DNA from: Epiperipatus broadwayi | Taxonomy: Eukaryota > Onychophora > Udeonychophora > Euonychophora > Peripatidae | Reading direction: 5' to 3' | DNA length: 64,000 nucleotides | Assembly: GCA_028023455.1 (NCBI GenBank) | Contig: JAQFVV010006246.1 | Location: forward strand, 6,466,363 to 6,530,362 | Notes under the pieces: model-generated | What the model was told of the DNA's origin: nothing | Database searches by the model: none | The model's input: only the letters and a program-made list of their open reading frames with translations | Program-made: the position numbers and the translations under genes | In this document: piece by piece, positions 49,680 to 61,865 of the stretch | Layout: each line of letters opens with the position of its first letter | Numbering within the stretch: the stretch's first letter is position 1

Positions 49680-52600
49680 AAGACAATAAGATATAGTGAT
49701 TCTAAGACATGTTATTTTAGTAAAAGAAATTTCATTTCTCAATAAAAGAAAAGTATTAAATGATAGCTGCCCACAAATATTCAGAATCAGGGATAGATAT
49801 TTTCAGACAACTATTCTCAACAACAGTATTTAAAAAATGAGAAAAAAGAGACTTGGTAATCAGCCTGTTTAGCAAAGTAAGCAGATAATGCATCACATCA
49901 AGTATCTCCTACAAAAAAGAACTAATATAGAATGCTCTATAATAAAAGTAAAAACCCCTCCGCCACAATTAAATATTTAATTTAAATGTAAAACAACTAT
50001 TATAGAACTCAAAAATTACATTATTAAATAAGGGGGAGACAAGAAAAGAGAATTAGATGTAGAATACACTATAAATATAAAATACATGAAACCAGTCAAT
50101 ACCAAAACATTACCAATATCAATAACAATTAACAATCTAAATCAAACTACAAATTAAACAGCTTGTAGTAAAGACGTAAATAGAAATAAAAATGGACTAT
50201 CATTTTTATGAGTTTTCCATTGTTTCAAAGCTGTAGCTCATCTTCTAAAATAAAGTTTTCTATAAAATGCATGCATAGTGAGAGAAGCTGATTTTGAAAA
50301 TTTTATACTGGATGTTATTTTACAATTTAATAAATAAGCTTTTGGAGAAATATGCTGCAAATATAAAGATATTTAGTCAATTTCTAATCAATTAGGTGAT
50401 ATAATGTGATTATAAATTATCTCCAGTCATTATGAAATATGAATGTTGAAGCAATGATAAATTAGAAAACTACATATACTGCTAAGATAATCAAAATCTA
50501 AATTAAGTTTGCTATTTTTGTATGAATTTTTAAAATGTTTCAACCTTCTAGTTCACCTGAATGAAAAAGTTTTTCCAGTAAAAAATAATTAAATGGTTTA
50601 TTTCTCTTAATAAAAAATTAAGAGCATCATAAATGGCAGGGCTGAAGCCATAATAAATAAACATTAAGATTCACATCTATCACTGCATTAAACCACAAAG
50701 AACAAAAATTATTGAATGGTTTATTGCTCAGAAATTCATAAGAAGTTCAAGCTCTGGAAATATAAAATGAGAATTATGATTCATAGATCTTGAATTTTCA
50801 GATTCTATCACTCTATCATTGCAATAAACCAAGCAGGGTAAGCTTTTTTCATGAAAAAAAAAAAAAAATATATATATATATATTGTAACATAAATAAAGA
50901 GTTCAAAAAAAAGATATTATTGTAACATAATAAATGAATCAAAAAAAAAAGATATTACCATACCTGAGTTGTCCATAGAATGATCATAAGTAAAGGTTCA
51001 AAAATTAAAAGATATAATATCTGAGTAAAGGTTCAAAATATAACACTATCAAGAATTATGGGGAAATTGTTAATAACAAGTATTATATGAAATCACATGA
51101 AGTGAGTACACTAATAATTCAATAAAATATAACTCAGGTATACAGGCAGTAGATCTTATCCACTTTCCTTTCTTGGTTTGATGTTAAGTGCATGTTTAAA
51201 CAAATACTAAGTGAATATGGTCTAGCAGGGCGCCACTAGATTATCTGAATCTAGACATGGTTATATCTGATAACCTTTCATATGTACCGGGTTTGAATCC
51301 CTTTTTGGTACTTTATTTCTAATAAAATGAGAGATTTTGCTTTTTGAGCCATATCACTATAAGCACTAATAGTTAGGTAAAAGTAAAACATCTTTAAACC
51401 AAAGTGGAGTATATTAGACATAAATCATTTCTCAGATCTTAGCATAACAAATGTGTTTCAATAGTTTTGTAAGTTTACTAGCTCAGATTATATATAACTA
51501 ATTGAGGATGGCAATTCACTCATCCTTGCATGAAATAGATGATGGGATGTGGTTATAATAATACTAAGAGATCACTAAATATTATAAAATCAATATTTAT
51601 TTATGGCCTTTAAACAGTTAAACAGCTCATTAATTAAAATGTTGATGACGATGATGATGATGATAATAATAACAATAATGACAAGGGTTTCAACTACAGC
51701 TCTAGGACTAAGCCTAAACATAAAACTAAATTTTATAAAGAAATGCATAATTATTGCTTAATTTTAGCATACTTACTTATATCTTAAATAACTAATATTC
51801 AACCATTGATGATGATGAATAATCACACTTAACAAAGACTACAATTAATGAAATATATACGCCTCGTTTAATAAAACAAACTAATATTTATTACTACATT
51901 TCTAACATATACATAAAAATTTCTAGATAAATATGAAAATTGACATAATAATAATAATAATAATTGATTATATAACAATCCTCAGATTAATTTTAAGTTC
52001 TTCCCCCTTTCCCTTCAAATGTATTTTGTATTAAGTTGGACGTCACATTGACCATGATTTTCACTCCATGAGAAAAGTATTTAAAAAAAAATATTATCTG
52101 CTCATTAGCACACATACTTTAAAATCCAACATGTAAATAGAATGTAAAAAAAAATGTTAGTAAAAATTGAAAGAGCAAGTTTTAGAAAAAAGTTTTAAAT
52201 TATTTTCTCCCCCTCCCTTCCAAGCGCTGAAATCTATACTGAACTTGAAACAAAATAATCTAATATTCTAATACTACTCATTATTACACATTCACTTCCA
52301 ATTATACACATATAAAAATATTATTATGTATGTGTGTGTTTTATCCCATGATAACAAAATATTATTTAAAACCAAAATAATAATATATTAGTTAAAACTA
52401 AAATTATAATACCATAAAAAAAAATTGTTTTACATATTAATATTGTAAAATTAATAAACAAATCATTTTTATACATTCAAGATCATTTATGAAGCTCAAA
52501 GTTATTATTAGTAAGACATTCTTGTTTTAATCGATCTGAATAGTCTTTAAAGTTCTTTAAATAAAATATACCACTTTATTGCTAAAATGTTTCTTAAGAC

Positions 52601-53929
52601 TGATATCATAAAGAAAATAGATATAAAAAGTCATATTACCGATTTTTTTGTTTGTGGCGAATTTCCAAGAGTTCAAACTTGTCTATATTTCTGCAGCTAC
52701 TATGTGGGAACAATCTCTTTCTTGAGGTGTATAACTATTTAATGATGATGACTCTATTGAGGTTATTTGCTTTAGTGGACAATTTGGAAATCATTATATT
52801 AAATTTTCTTCTCTTCTTGTCAAGCATGTGGATGAAATACAGCAGTTGTTTTCACATTAGTAAATTTTCTTGAGTTTAAAATCAGTTGTTGTAACAATTA
52901 ATTGGACTTGATGATTAATATTTATCAGTAGATTAATTCATCTTCTTTGAATGCAGGTGAATGCTTTCTTCCTTCTATTAAAAACATCTTATTTATCTGG
53001 TCAGTTGAAAGGTGTAGAATATTATTTTAGACACATCTTTTCTTTCCTATGTGATGTGCAGCTTCCCCAGATGGTCTGGCACATGGAATATACATATAAT
53101 TTTTCTAGCCCGCCATCTCTTATATTTTCAACGTTCAATATTATAGTTTAATATCTGAATCAATCACAACAATAATCATAATAAATCAAGACAGCTTTTT
53201 ATATCCAATTTTTAGCTACCTTAACCAATCAGAGATAGCATCACTTGCTATTTTTGGACAAATTTGTTTTAATTAGATCTCTAATTTATTTTCAACCAAA
53301 GTATTTTTCAACTGAAAAGTTTAATCCTTTTTCCAGACACTTTTGTTTTAAAAAAAAATAGACTCAATTCTTATTTCCTTTCTTTTGTTTTTTCTTTCTT
53401 TTTAACATCCAGGTAACACTTCAAATCTTTGAGCTTCCTTCTTTAGATCTTGATAAGAAAATTTCAAAAATTATAGCTCCAAAGTGACAATCATTTACAA
53501 AAAATTTACTACAAAGATCGATATCTGATTAAACAGATTTCCTGTTTTAACAAAAAAAAATTGTACAAAAAAAATAATTTAACAGATTTAATACTTCCTT
53601 TTCTTTCAATATTTAGGAAATGTAAAATTTTGTATGTAATGTACACATCCTTCATTCTTTCAAATCATTCATAAACTATCCTTAAATAATATGATTGCTA
53701 GCTTAGTAATTATAACCCAATTATTTAATTAAGTCTGTAACTTTTAAATCCCACTTATAATTAAAGAAAAGCAAAATAAAAGTATAGAATAAAATATTAG
53801 AATTGATCAAGCATAGGTTAGTTTTAAAGAAAGTTAAAATGTTTAATATTTGACATATAAAACAATTAAATAATTTACACATACATTGCCTATATGTATG
53901 CATTATAACTTTGCTTTTTAACAGAAAAT
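49680..53929. other. Long AT-rich stretch with old repeats, no gene
   Basis: Segment 50270-50480 resembles the two pieces flanking the LINE at 54345-56517 (shared GAAAATTTTATACTGG-like, GCTGCAAATATAAAGAT and CATTATGAAAT.TGAATG blocks). A degraded A-rich tandem repeat lies at 50854-50960. A (GAT/AAT)n trinucleotide run is at 51648-51683. A box B-like GGTTTGAATCC is at 51290-51300 with no clear box A. Open frames at 52652-52873 and 52951-53151 look like chance. Confidence 0.5.
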
Positions 53930-54169
53930 TTAAATATTAAATGTGTGTGCTGCTCTTTTTGAGATTTATTAACACACAAACAAGTAAAGCATATAATAGC
54001 TGTCCCACTCTCTCTGTTTAAAGCTTTTGAAATTTTGATCTGGAAGGGTTTGAACTTGGATGCCCTACAGCTTCTTTTATGATTATATAAAATTGTGATG
54101 ATGATTTTTGGTTTACCTTTTCTACATGCACATTACTATAAATTTGGCTAGTGACCAAATTGTAATGGC

Positions 54170-54213
<44 letters not shown>

Positions 54214-54215
54214 GA
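53930..54215 (-). repeat. Dispersed repeat, opposite-strand copy of 9281-9540
   Basis: The reverse complement aligns along its length with 9281-9540. It has a better box B (AAGTTCAAACCC) than the other copy. Its 5' end carries a pure (AT)n tract at 54173-54212, matching the TA tract at 9282-9300 in the same relative place. The microsatellite is therefore part of, or grew from, the element's end. Confidence 0.75.
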
Positions 54216-54344
54216 GAGGGATTGCTTTAGGAAATTTTATACTGGTGAGTTCATGATTTAATAAATTTTTTCAGAAAAAAAGCTGCAAATATAAAGATTT
54301 GATTTGTTAGAGATATATCTTAGACACATTAACTAATTTATATT

Positions 54345-56517
54345 CATCATCATCATCATCATTATCAACCATTATCAATCCACTGCAGGATGAAGGTCTC
54401 TCCAAGTTTAATCCACCTTCTCCGATCTTTAGCTTCTCTTTTCCACAACACCCCTGCACATTTGCTTATTTCATCCATCCATCTCACATGTGGTCTCTTT
54501 CTGGGTCTTTTACAATCTCTTGGAATCCAGTTTAAAATTTCAATTGTCCATCTATTATCATTTCTTCTAGCAATATGTCCAGCCCAACTCCATTTCAATC
54601 TTTTAATTTTTTCAATAAGGTCAGTAACACCTGTTTGTTGTCTTACCCATACATTGCGTTTTCGATCTCTTCTTGTTACTCCCAACATACATCTCTCCAT
54701 ACTCCTTTGAGTGGTCTGAAGTCTCTGTATTGCTCTTCTATTAAGTGTCCAAGTCTCAGATCCATAAGTAAGAACTGGTAAAACACATTTGTTAAAAACC
54801 ATTCTTTTCAAACACATAAGCGTATTTCCTTTTAGTATCAAGTTATTTCTACCAAAAGCACTCCAACCAAGTTTAATTTTATGATTAATTTCCTCCATTA
54901 TGTTTCCATCTGTATTAATAATCTGACCTAGGTATTTGTAACTGTTAACTTCTTCTAATTCTTCATAATCAATCTTTATTTTCATATTTTGAGCAAATGG
55001 ATTAAACATTACTTTAGTCTTTTTAACATTTATCTTTAGTCCTACTTTTCTACTTTCATCTGATAACTCCTGCAACATTTCCTGCAGCTCTGAAGCATTA
55101 TTTGCAAAAACAACTACATCATCTGTAAAATCTAAATGACTTAAATACTCTCCATTTACTTTCATTCCTTTAGTTTCCCACTTTAATCCACAAAATACTT
55201 CTTGCAGCACTGCTGTAAAAAGTTTTGGAGATATGGAGTCACCTTGCCTTACACCTTTCTCAATGTTGATTTTTCCAGTATCATTATGTAATCTAATTGT
55301 TGCTGTTGCATTTTTATAAATATTCTTTAAAATATGACAATATCCTGGATCTATACCTTGATGATCCAATGCTTTAATCACTGAAGAAATGTGTATAGAA
55401 TCGAATGCCTTTTCATAATCTACAAATCCAAAACATAATGACAACTCATATTCATTTGTCCTTTCTATGACTTCTCTCAATACCTGGATATGATCTATTG
55501 TACTAAAACCACTTTTAAATCCAGCTTGTTCTCTTGGTTGGTGGAAATCCAAAGTTCTCTGTAGACGAGTTGTAATTATCTTGGTAAAAATTTTATATAA
55601 AACTGATAAAAGGCTGATAGGTCTGTAATTTCTAATATCTTCTTTATCACCTTTTTTAAATATTAATATTATTACTGCATTCTTCCAATCTTCTGGTACA
55701 TCTTTATCATTTAGACATTTGGTATATAACTTTGCTAAAATTGTTTCTATTTCTTCACCTCCTTCTTTTAATATATCAATTATAATTCCATCATTTCCTG
55801 GAGCCTTTCCTTTCTTCATACATTTAATTGCATGTCTCACTTCTTCATTTAAAATTCTGGGCAATTCGGAAGATGTAATAGATATAGGAGGTACTTGTTC
55901 TTTATTACTATATAATTCTTGATAAAAATCTTCTACCAATTTCATGATGTCATCTCTCTTTTTAGTAATAATTCCATCTTTTTTTCTTATTGCCGATATA
56001 AATTTCCTACCAATACCAAAATGTTGTTTAACATTCTTGAGACTTTTATTTTCTTCTACAGCTTTCCTTGCTATTTCACAGTTATACTTTCTTATATCAT
56101 TTTCAACTCTTTTCCGTACCATTTTACAAAATTCGAGATATTCAATTCTTTTTAATACATCATTTTTGTATATCTTCATATTCCTTCTTTTCTTCATAAA
56201 TTCTCTAGTCTCAGTAGAAATTTTATTAGTCAATTGCTGCTTTTTTCTACCAGCTATCTTTGTTGCAGTTTTTAAAAGTGTATCAGTTATTTTCATATTA
56301 ATTTCATTCAAATCTGAATCATGTTCAAAATCTCCTAACACTCGAAACCTATTTGTAAGTTCTAATTTAAATTCATTAGAATGTTTCTGAAGATTAGGAA
56401 TATCAAGTGTAAATATTGTTTTTCTCAATAATTTTTGTCTCTCTAGTTTTACATTAACACGTAACTTACACCTTACTAATCGATGATCACTTCCTGTGTT
56501 AAATTTATTAAGAACAT
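54345..56517 (-). mobile_element. 5'-truncated RTE-like LINE with 11-bp target-site duplication
   Basis: The element ends (minus orientation) in a TGATGATGATGATGATG tail, the short tandem-repeat 3' end typical of RTE-type LINEs in place of poly-A. Both sides carry TAATTTATATT exactly (54334-54344 and 56518-56528). The 5' end lies inside the endonuclease domain, as expected from incomplete reverse transcription. The single long frame and perfect duplication make it the youngest recognisable insertion in the window. It interrupts an older repeat related to 50270-50480. Confidence 0.92.
54365..56515 (-). CDS. LINE reverse transcriptase ORF, 5' partial, altered catalytic box
   Basis: The frame is open for more than 710 codons, from the truncation edge to a stop at the 3' end. 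It begins in the end of the endonuclease domain (FNTGSDHRLVRC), so no native start is present. Numbering from the TTG at 56428, GKAPGNDGI is near residue 207, IRNYRPISLLSVLYKIF near 265, QAGFKSGFSTIDHI near 301, FVDYEKAFDSI near 335 and GVRQGDSISPKLF near 392. The catalytic box is at 434-437 (55118-55129). There it reads FTDD rather than FADD, from a GCA to ACA change; the two Asp remain. The C-terminal SYKYLGQII, YGSETWTLNRRAI and RLKWSWAGHIARR blocks are intact. The product would copy LINE RNA onto nicked chromosomal DNA, but this truncated copy lacks the endonuclease and promoter and is unlikely to be autonomous. Confidence 0.92.
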   Translation of the reverse strand, partial: VLNKFNTGSDHRLVRCKLRVNVKLERQKLLRKTIFTLDIPNLQKHSNEFKLELTNRFRVLGDFEHDSDLNEINMKITDTLLKTATKIAGRKKQQLTNKISTETREFMKKRRNMKIYKNDVLKRIEYLEFCKMVRKRVENDIRKYNCEIARKAVEENKSLKNVKQHFGIGRKFISAIRKKDGIITKKRDDIMKLVEDFYQELYSNKEQVPPISITSSELPRILNEEVRHAIKCMKKGKAPGNDGIIIDILKEGGEEIETILAKLYTKCLNDKDVPEDWKNAVIILIFKKGDKEDIRNYRPISLLSVLYKIFTKIITTRLQRTLDFHQPREQAGFKSGFSTIDHIQVLREVIERTNEYELSLCFGFVDYEKAFDSIHISSVIKALDHQGIDPGYCHILKNIYKNATATIRLHNDTGKINIEKGVRQGDSISPKLFTAVLQEVFCGLKWETKGMKVNGEYLSHLDFTDDVVVFANNASELQEMLQELSDESRKVGLKINVKKTKVMFNPFAQNMKIKIDYEELEEVNSYKYLGQIINTDGNIMEEINHKIKLGWSAFGRNNLILKGNTLMCLKRMVFNKCVLPVLTYGSETWTLNRRAIQRLQTTQRSMERCMLGVTRRDRKRNVWVRQQTGVTDLIEKIKRLKWSWAGHIARRNDNRWTIEILNWIPRDCKRPRKRPHVRWMDEISKCAGVLWKREAKDRRRWIKLGETFILQWIDNG

Positions 56518-56528
56518 TAATTTATATT

Positions 56529-57047
56529 ATATATATATATCCTACAGTTTTAGGATAGCACAGACATAAATTGCCTCCTGCCATTATGAAATGAGAATGC
56601 TGATGCACTACTATATATATATGACAAAATATACTGTACAATTTAAGGCCATAATAAATTGGCAGCTTTTGGAGATCAATGTCCGTGGATTACAGATATA
56701 ACTGCCATTTATAGTGCTTGAACTCCTTATTAATTCTTTAAAAATAAACCATTCGACTACTTATTACTGCCAAAAATATTCAAGTTCTAAATTAAATAGA
56801 TCATAATTAAAATATATCATCTATCTGTTTGGATTTCCAGATGCACGATGAACAGTAGTTTTACACAAATTGCATATAGTAAGAATGTTTAGTCTGAGAT
56901 ATTGTACATTGGTTGACAGTCCATAAATTAATAATAAGCTTTAGAAAAAGTAGCTGTGAATCTACATAGTTGATTGATTAATAATTAAAATACCAATTAT
57001 ATATATAAAACCAAAACTGACTATCACTATACTAGTAATAAATAAAA
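56529..57047. other. Remainder of the older repeat split by the LINE
   Basis: CCATTATGAAATGAGAATG and nearby sequence match the second part of the 50270-50480 repeat; the first part lies at 54213-54333 on the other side of the LINE. The rest is AT-rich and unassigned. Confidence 0.45.
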
Positions 57048-57526
57048 TGCAAAACCATAAAATAATACAATACTAGATAAAATCCAAAGTTTTTACCAAA
57101 ATCCTTACATAACCATGGTTTCATCTACTACAAAATAGATCTTCTCAAGTGAAAATCAAACTAAAGGAACAAGTGTGTGTATATATATATATATAAACAA
57201 ACAAACCTTCCCATAAATCATTTCAAACACCCCTTTCCCATATATATATAAACAAACAAACCATCCCACAATTCATTTCAAACATCCCTTTTCCTTTATG
57301 AAAAGATTTGTTTCTTTGTATATATAAGACATCTTTTGATAGTAAGGGAAGGTGGTGTTTGAAATGAATTATGGAAAGGTTTGTTTGTCTGTATATATAT
57401 GTTTATTCCTTTAGTTTGATTTTCACTTGAGAAGGTCTATTTGTAGTAGATGAAACCATGATCATATAAGGATTTTGGTAAAAATTTTGGATTTTATCTA
57501 GTATTGTACTGTTTTATGGTTTTGCA
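57048..57526. mobile_element. Foldback element with about 200-bp arms
   Basis: TGCAAAACCATAAAATAATA at the left pairs with TACTGTTTTATGGTTTTGCA at the right. Further pairs are ACTAGATAAAATCC / GGATTTTATCTAGT, GGTTTCATCTACTAC / GTAGTAGATGAAACC and CTTCTCAAGTGAAAATCAAA / TTTGATTTTCACTTGAGAAG. The left arm carries an internal tandem duplication (AAACAAACAAACC twice, about 57196-57290) that the right arm lacks. It has no coding capacity. Confidence 0.8.
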
Positions 57527-57685
57527 TATATATATATATTAATTCTAATATTCTCTCAGATAAACGAATTCATAGATTATTTCTGGGAGATTCCATTTAG
57601 TAAAAATATAAATAGCTGATGTGATGTTTCAATACAATGGCAAGTACTCTCTTCAGAACTTCTTTCTCAAATCATTACTTTTTTT

Positions 57686-59186
57686 TCTTTGTTATTTTCT
57701 CTTCATTCTCAAATTCTATTGGTTTTTAGTCTCAATAGCTTTTTTCAAATATTGTTAATTTTATTCAATTCACACTTTTCATTTATGATCTTAGGCCTTT
57801 TAAAAATCTCTATAGCTTCCCTTAGCAGTCTCTGGTCACATTGTTCAATTTTTGCCAGAATATGTGTTTTATTAAAATTGATGTCATGATTAGTTAATTT
57901 AATGAATGAATTGGATTTTCCTCTAACTTCCAAAATGTATTCTTCCCTTTTTTATGTTTATTCTATGATTGGTCTGTCCAATGTATGAATGGGAGAAAAT
58001 TCCACATACATCATGGCACTTCAAAGGAATTTTATCTTTAGGGTGTCAAATTACTTCATTAATTTTTTAAAATGGAGTACAAACTGTGTGGATATTATTT
58101 TCCTTTAAAACACCAATTTTATCAGTTACTCCCATTATATATGACAGAACAGTCTTAATTTCTGAAGTATCAAAATCTTTTTATTATTATAAAAAAGCTC
58201 TATTAATAATCCTGTGATCAAAACCATTATGAAGAAGCATTTTTTAAATAGCAGAGATATTTTGATGAAAATGGATGCCATCAGAAAATGTCCTAATTCT
58301 ATTTAACAATGTCTTTCTCACTGAAATTAATTGTGCTGAATGGAGATGAGAAGAAAAATTTAAACATCTCACAGTTTGTGATTGCTTTCTACATATACCA
58401 TAGGATAAAGAACCATCCTTCTTTCTTGCAATTAAATTTTACTATGGAAATAGAAAACAAACACACACTGGAAGATCTCTATATTTTTCTTCTCATCACT
58501 ATCCAGCACAATTATTTTCAGTGATAAAGATATTGTTAAATAGAACTAAGATAATTTTTGATGACAACCATTTTCACCAAAATATCTCTGCTATTTAAAA
58601 AATATTTCTTCATAATGGTTTTGATCACAGAATAATTAATAGAACTTTTTAATATAATAAGAAAAACGATTTTGATACTTCAGAAATTAAGACAGTTCTG
58701 TCATATATAAAGGAAGTAACTGATAAAATTGTTAATATTTTAAAGAAAAACAATATCCACACAGTCTATATTACATTAAAAAAATATATATTTCCACGGC
58801 CTAAAGATAAAATCCCTTTGGAGTGTCATGGTGTATATAAAATTCCACGTGGAGTTTGTTTACATTCATACACTGGACAGACCAATCATAGAATAAACAT
58901 AAGAAAGGAAGAACACATTTTGGCAGTTAAGAGAAAAATCCAATTCATCACAGGCTAACCATGACATTAACTTAAAAAAAAACCCACATATTCTGGCAAA
59001 AATTGAACAATATGACCAGAAACTGCTAAGGGAAGAGTAGAGATTTTTAAAAGACCCAAGAGCATAAATGAAAAGTGTGAATTGAAGAAAATTAACAATA
59101 TGTGAAAAAAGCCATTGGAGGGTAAAATATTTTTTAAAACTTTTCAACCAACAGAATTTGAGAATGAGGAAAAAATAACACAGAAA
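57686..59186. mobile_element. Two Penelope-like 3' fragments fused head-to-head
   Basis: The right copy (about 58434-59186, +) encodes the end of a Penelope-like reverse transcriptase and GIY-YIG endonuclease. In order: NFTMEIENKHT, SSHHYPAQLFSVIK, NRTKIIFDD, HNGFDHRIINRTF, EIKTVLSYIKEVTDKI, the linker, GVYKIP (GVY at 58830-58838), YTGQTNHRINIRKEEHI, and a tail AKIEQYDQ. The left copy (about 57686-58320, -) repeats the same from NRTK-type sequence to the end, with SYIGQTNHRINI and the clean tail piece AKIEQCDQRLLREAIEIFKR (57745-57933 frame). Both are broken by stops. The arms face away from a centre of about 120 bp near 58350-58480. The right copy's YIG is YTG. Confidence 0.85.
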
Positions 59187-61292
59187 AAAAATAACGATTT
59201 TAAATCTCACCATACACTTTCTTTAGGAAAGTACTTGTTATTGTACTAAAATGTTAGACATTTATATTTTTATTACATGGAAGCTCCTGGAAATAATACT
59301 ATGAATATATATAAATACTAAATATGTATAACTTATTGTATATGTAAATTAAATGGAAGAAAACAGCACTGCCATATGAATAAATGCTGATAAAAAATAA
59401 GAGGACTATCAACTCTTTAAACTTTGATAGTATTTAGGCGAATATTCACTGACTGCTTGAAATAGAGTATGATATTTTTTATATTAGTCAGATTTTAAAT
59501 TTAGCTAAAGTCTTTCTGAAATTAGTACATATATAGAAAGAGTATTCATTTTAATGCGCAATTCCCTTTCAACATTTCTGTAGGCATTAATTTTTTTTCA
59601 GAAAAAAAAAAAAATTTCTAGAAATACACAAATTTAAATAAAGAAATCAGAGTTAGTAAATTTTAACTGATTGCCTGGAGTTTGATGAATTTCTAATTTT
59701 TCTTTATTCTAAATACTTAAATTGTTTTACTCAAATTCTATTGGAATTCAGATTGTTATAATAAATTTACAATTCATCTAGAATACACATAAAAAATCAA
59801 AACATTTAAACATTAAAAATATATACATATTTCTGTTCATTTAAAATGTGTACATATAAGTACTATGTATCACTATAAAATTTAAATAACAAAGAAGTGA
59901 AACAAATGTATTTAGAATTAACAATAAATATATGAATATTTAATTAGTTTATGAGTGACAAAACTAATTCCATTTTACATATTAGACAAACTCAAATACA
60001 ATTTTATTTTTAGTATGCAAGGTTATGACAGAACTTATTTTCAAATATCTATTAAAAAGTTTTCTAACATTACCACTCTTAAATCATCAATTCTATGATC
60101 TGGCAACTTAAATTCTTTGTATATTGGCTGTTTTCATTTTTATTGTCATCTTAACATGCAGACTATTGATTATTTACCAATACTTTATTATTTTTAGCAT
60201 TAATTTATTTATTATTATTCATATACCCCAAAAGCACTTTTAATATTTAATTTACTCCAAAAATCACTATAAAAATCCTAATTAAAGTCATACAGTGAAA
60301 ACATAAAACACTTAAAAGACAGATTAATAAAAAATAAAAATAGTATAACGATTGTTTATTTTTATGGAATAAAATATGTCTTATATGTAAATATATTATA
60401 ACAATAATACAACAATACTTTTAAATGATTCATTCCCAACAATCTTATTTTTCAAACAAAAATTTAATATTGGACACCAAACTTTTTTGTGATAAATGAA
60501 TCAACAGACTGCAATTTAAGATTTGACATTTTACTTAGAAATGAAGAATAGACCATAACAAAACATTTTAATGAGTCAGAGATCATAATCAATGATTTAA
60601 GAGAGATAACAGAAAAAACTTTTTTCATTTTTAAAATTAAGGCAATATAACCACATAAATAAAAATATAGATACCACTGTCTGCTTGCAAAATCTATAAA
60701 TTGAATGCTTATTTGCATGTGTATACATAAGTGTATGTATGTTAATACATGCTTACATGTTAACACATATATATGTATATTCAAATTAGGTTTATTGTTA
60801 TAAACCAATTATATAAAAAAACAAAAACACACTCAAAAATTGCACTTCTTCATAAATGGAATTTTCTGGAAAAATATGATATATGAACATGCGTGCTTTT
60901 CCATGTATGTGATGTATGCCCACTGTAAATATTCATTATCTTACTACTTTAGATGAAGGAAAACAATTATCGATTTATATGTATGTATATACATTTTCAA
61001 ATTTAATTTTTTTTATTAGCACAACTCTTTCAAACTATTATAACATAACTATCTCTAGCAAAAAGATTCAGACCACTCTCGCTCTCATTATATGTGATTT
61101 GTGGATAATCTTCTTTTGGCCAACTAAAACAAGACATTTTTGTATTGGCAGTTTAAAATGCATATATTACAATTTCATGAAATCTAATTGCTAAAAAAAT
61201 TAAAATAAAAAAAAATTAACATAGCTTATTGAATTTTAGATTTTCTATCATTTACCTTTTACTTCACTAAAAATATGTACAATTTTTTTTTT
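59187..61292. other. AT-rich stretch without genes
   Basis: Low-complexity A/T sequence. Open frames at 60464-60808 (-) and 60916-61194 (+) show biased composition and no motifs. Confidence 0.6.
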
Positions 61293-61666
61293 TTAAAAAA
61301 TAATGCTTTTATGTAAACAGCCAACTAAAAAGTAGAAAAATAATAAAGTAATCTGCTTCTTGGTTAATTTGCCATTCTTAGAAAATATCAGAGATTTTAA
61401 GAATCTATACTTGTTATAAACAATTGGAAATTGTAGGAATATTGTCCTTTCATAAAAGCATTTGAAGCTTTTTGATTTTTATGATTTATTTGAACCTCAA
61501 GTGCTTTTATGAAATGAATATATGCCTGCAACTTCCAATTGTTTAATAATCTAGATTCTTAAAATCTCGGAAATTTTCCAAGAATGGCAAATTAACTGAG
61601 AAGTGAATTACTCTGTTATTTTTCTACTTTTTAGTTGGCTATTTGCATAAAAGCATTATTTTTTAA
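61293..61666. mobile_element. Foldback element, 374 bp
   Basis: The ends pair: TTAAAAAATAATGCTTTTAT with ATAAAAGCATTATTTTTTAA. Inner pairs are AGCCAACTAAAAAGTAGAAA / TTTCTACTTTTTAGTTGGCT, GGTTAATTTGCCATTCTT / AAGAATGGCAAATTAACT and AACAATTGGAAATTG / CAACTTCCAATTGTT. A short loop lies near 61470-61490, itself flanked by TTCATAAAAGCA / TGCTTTTATGAA. There is no coding capacity. It is a MITE-like palindrome, more diverged than the 43634 element. Confidence 0.8.
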
Positions 61667-61865
61667 AAAATAATTTTACATATTATTTTTTTATTTTTTA
61701 TTATTTTAAAAATTGGTTAAAACTACAAAACAATCTGTCAAAAATTATAATTTAATAATAAGATGTGAAAATAAAAAATATGCCCTCTAACAAATGAATT
61801 CTAAATTTAAATATTATGTCATTGTCTATTATATAATATATTTATGTATTGGCTTTATAATTAAT

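Noticed and set aside
51211-51310. tRNA-like gene around GGTTTGAATCC
   Set aside because: Box B is good, but no consistent cloverleaf or box A spacing could be drawn; T stem and acceptor stem do not pair.
55944-56390. 148-codon plus-strand frame
   Set aside because: It is antisense to the intact LINE reverse transcriptase frame.
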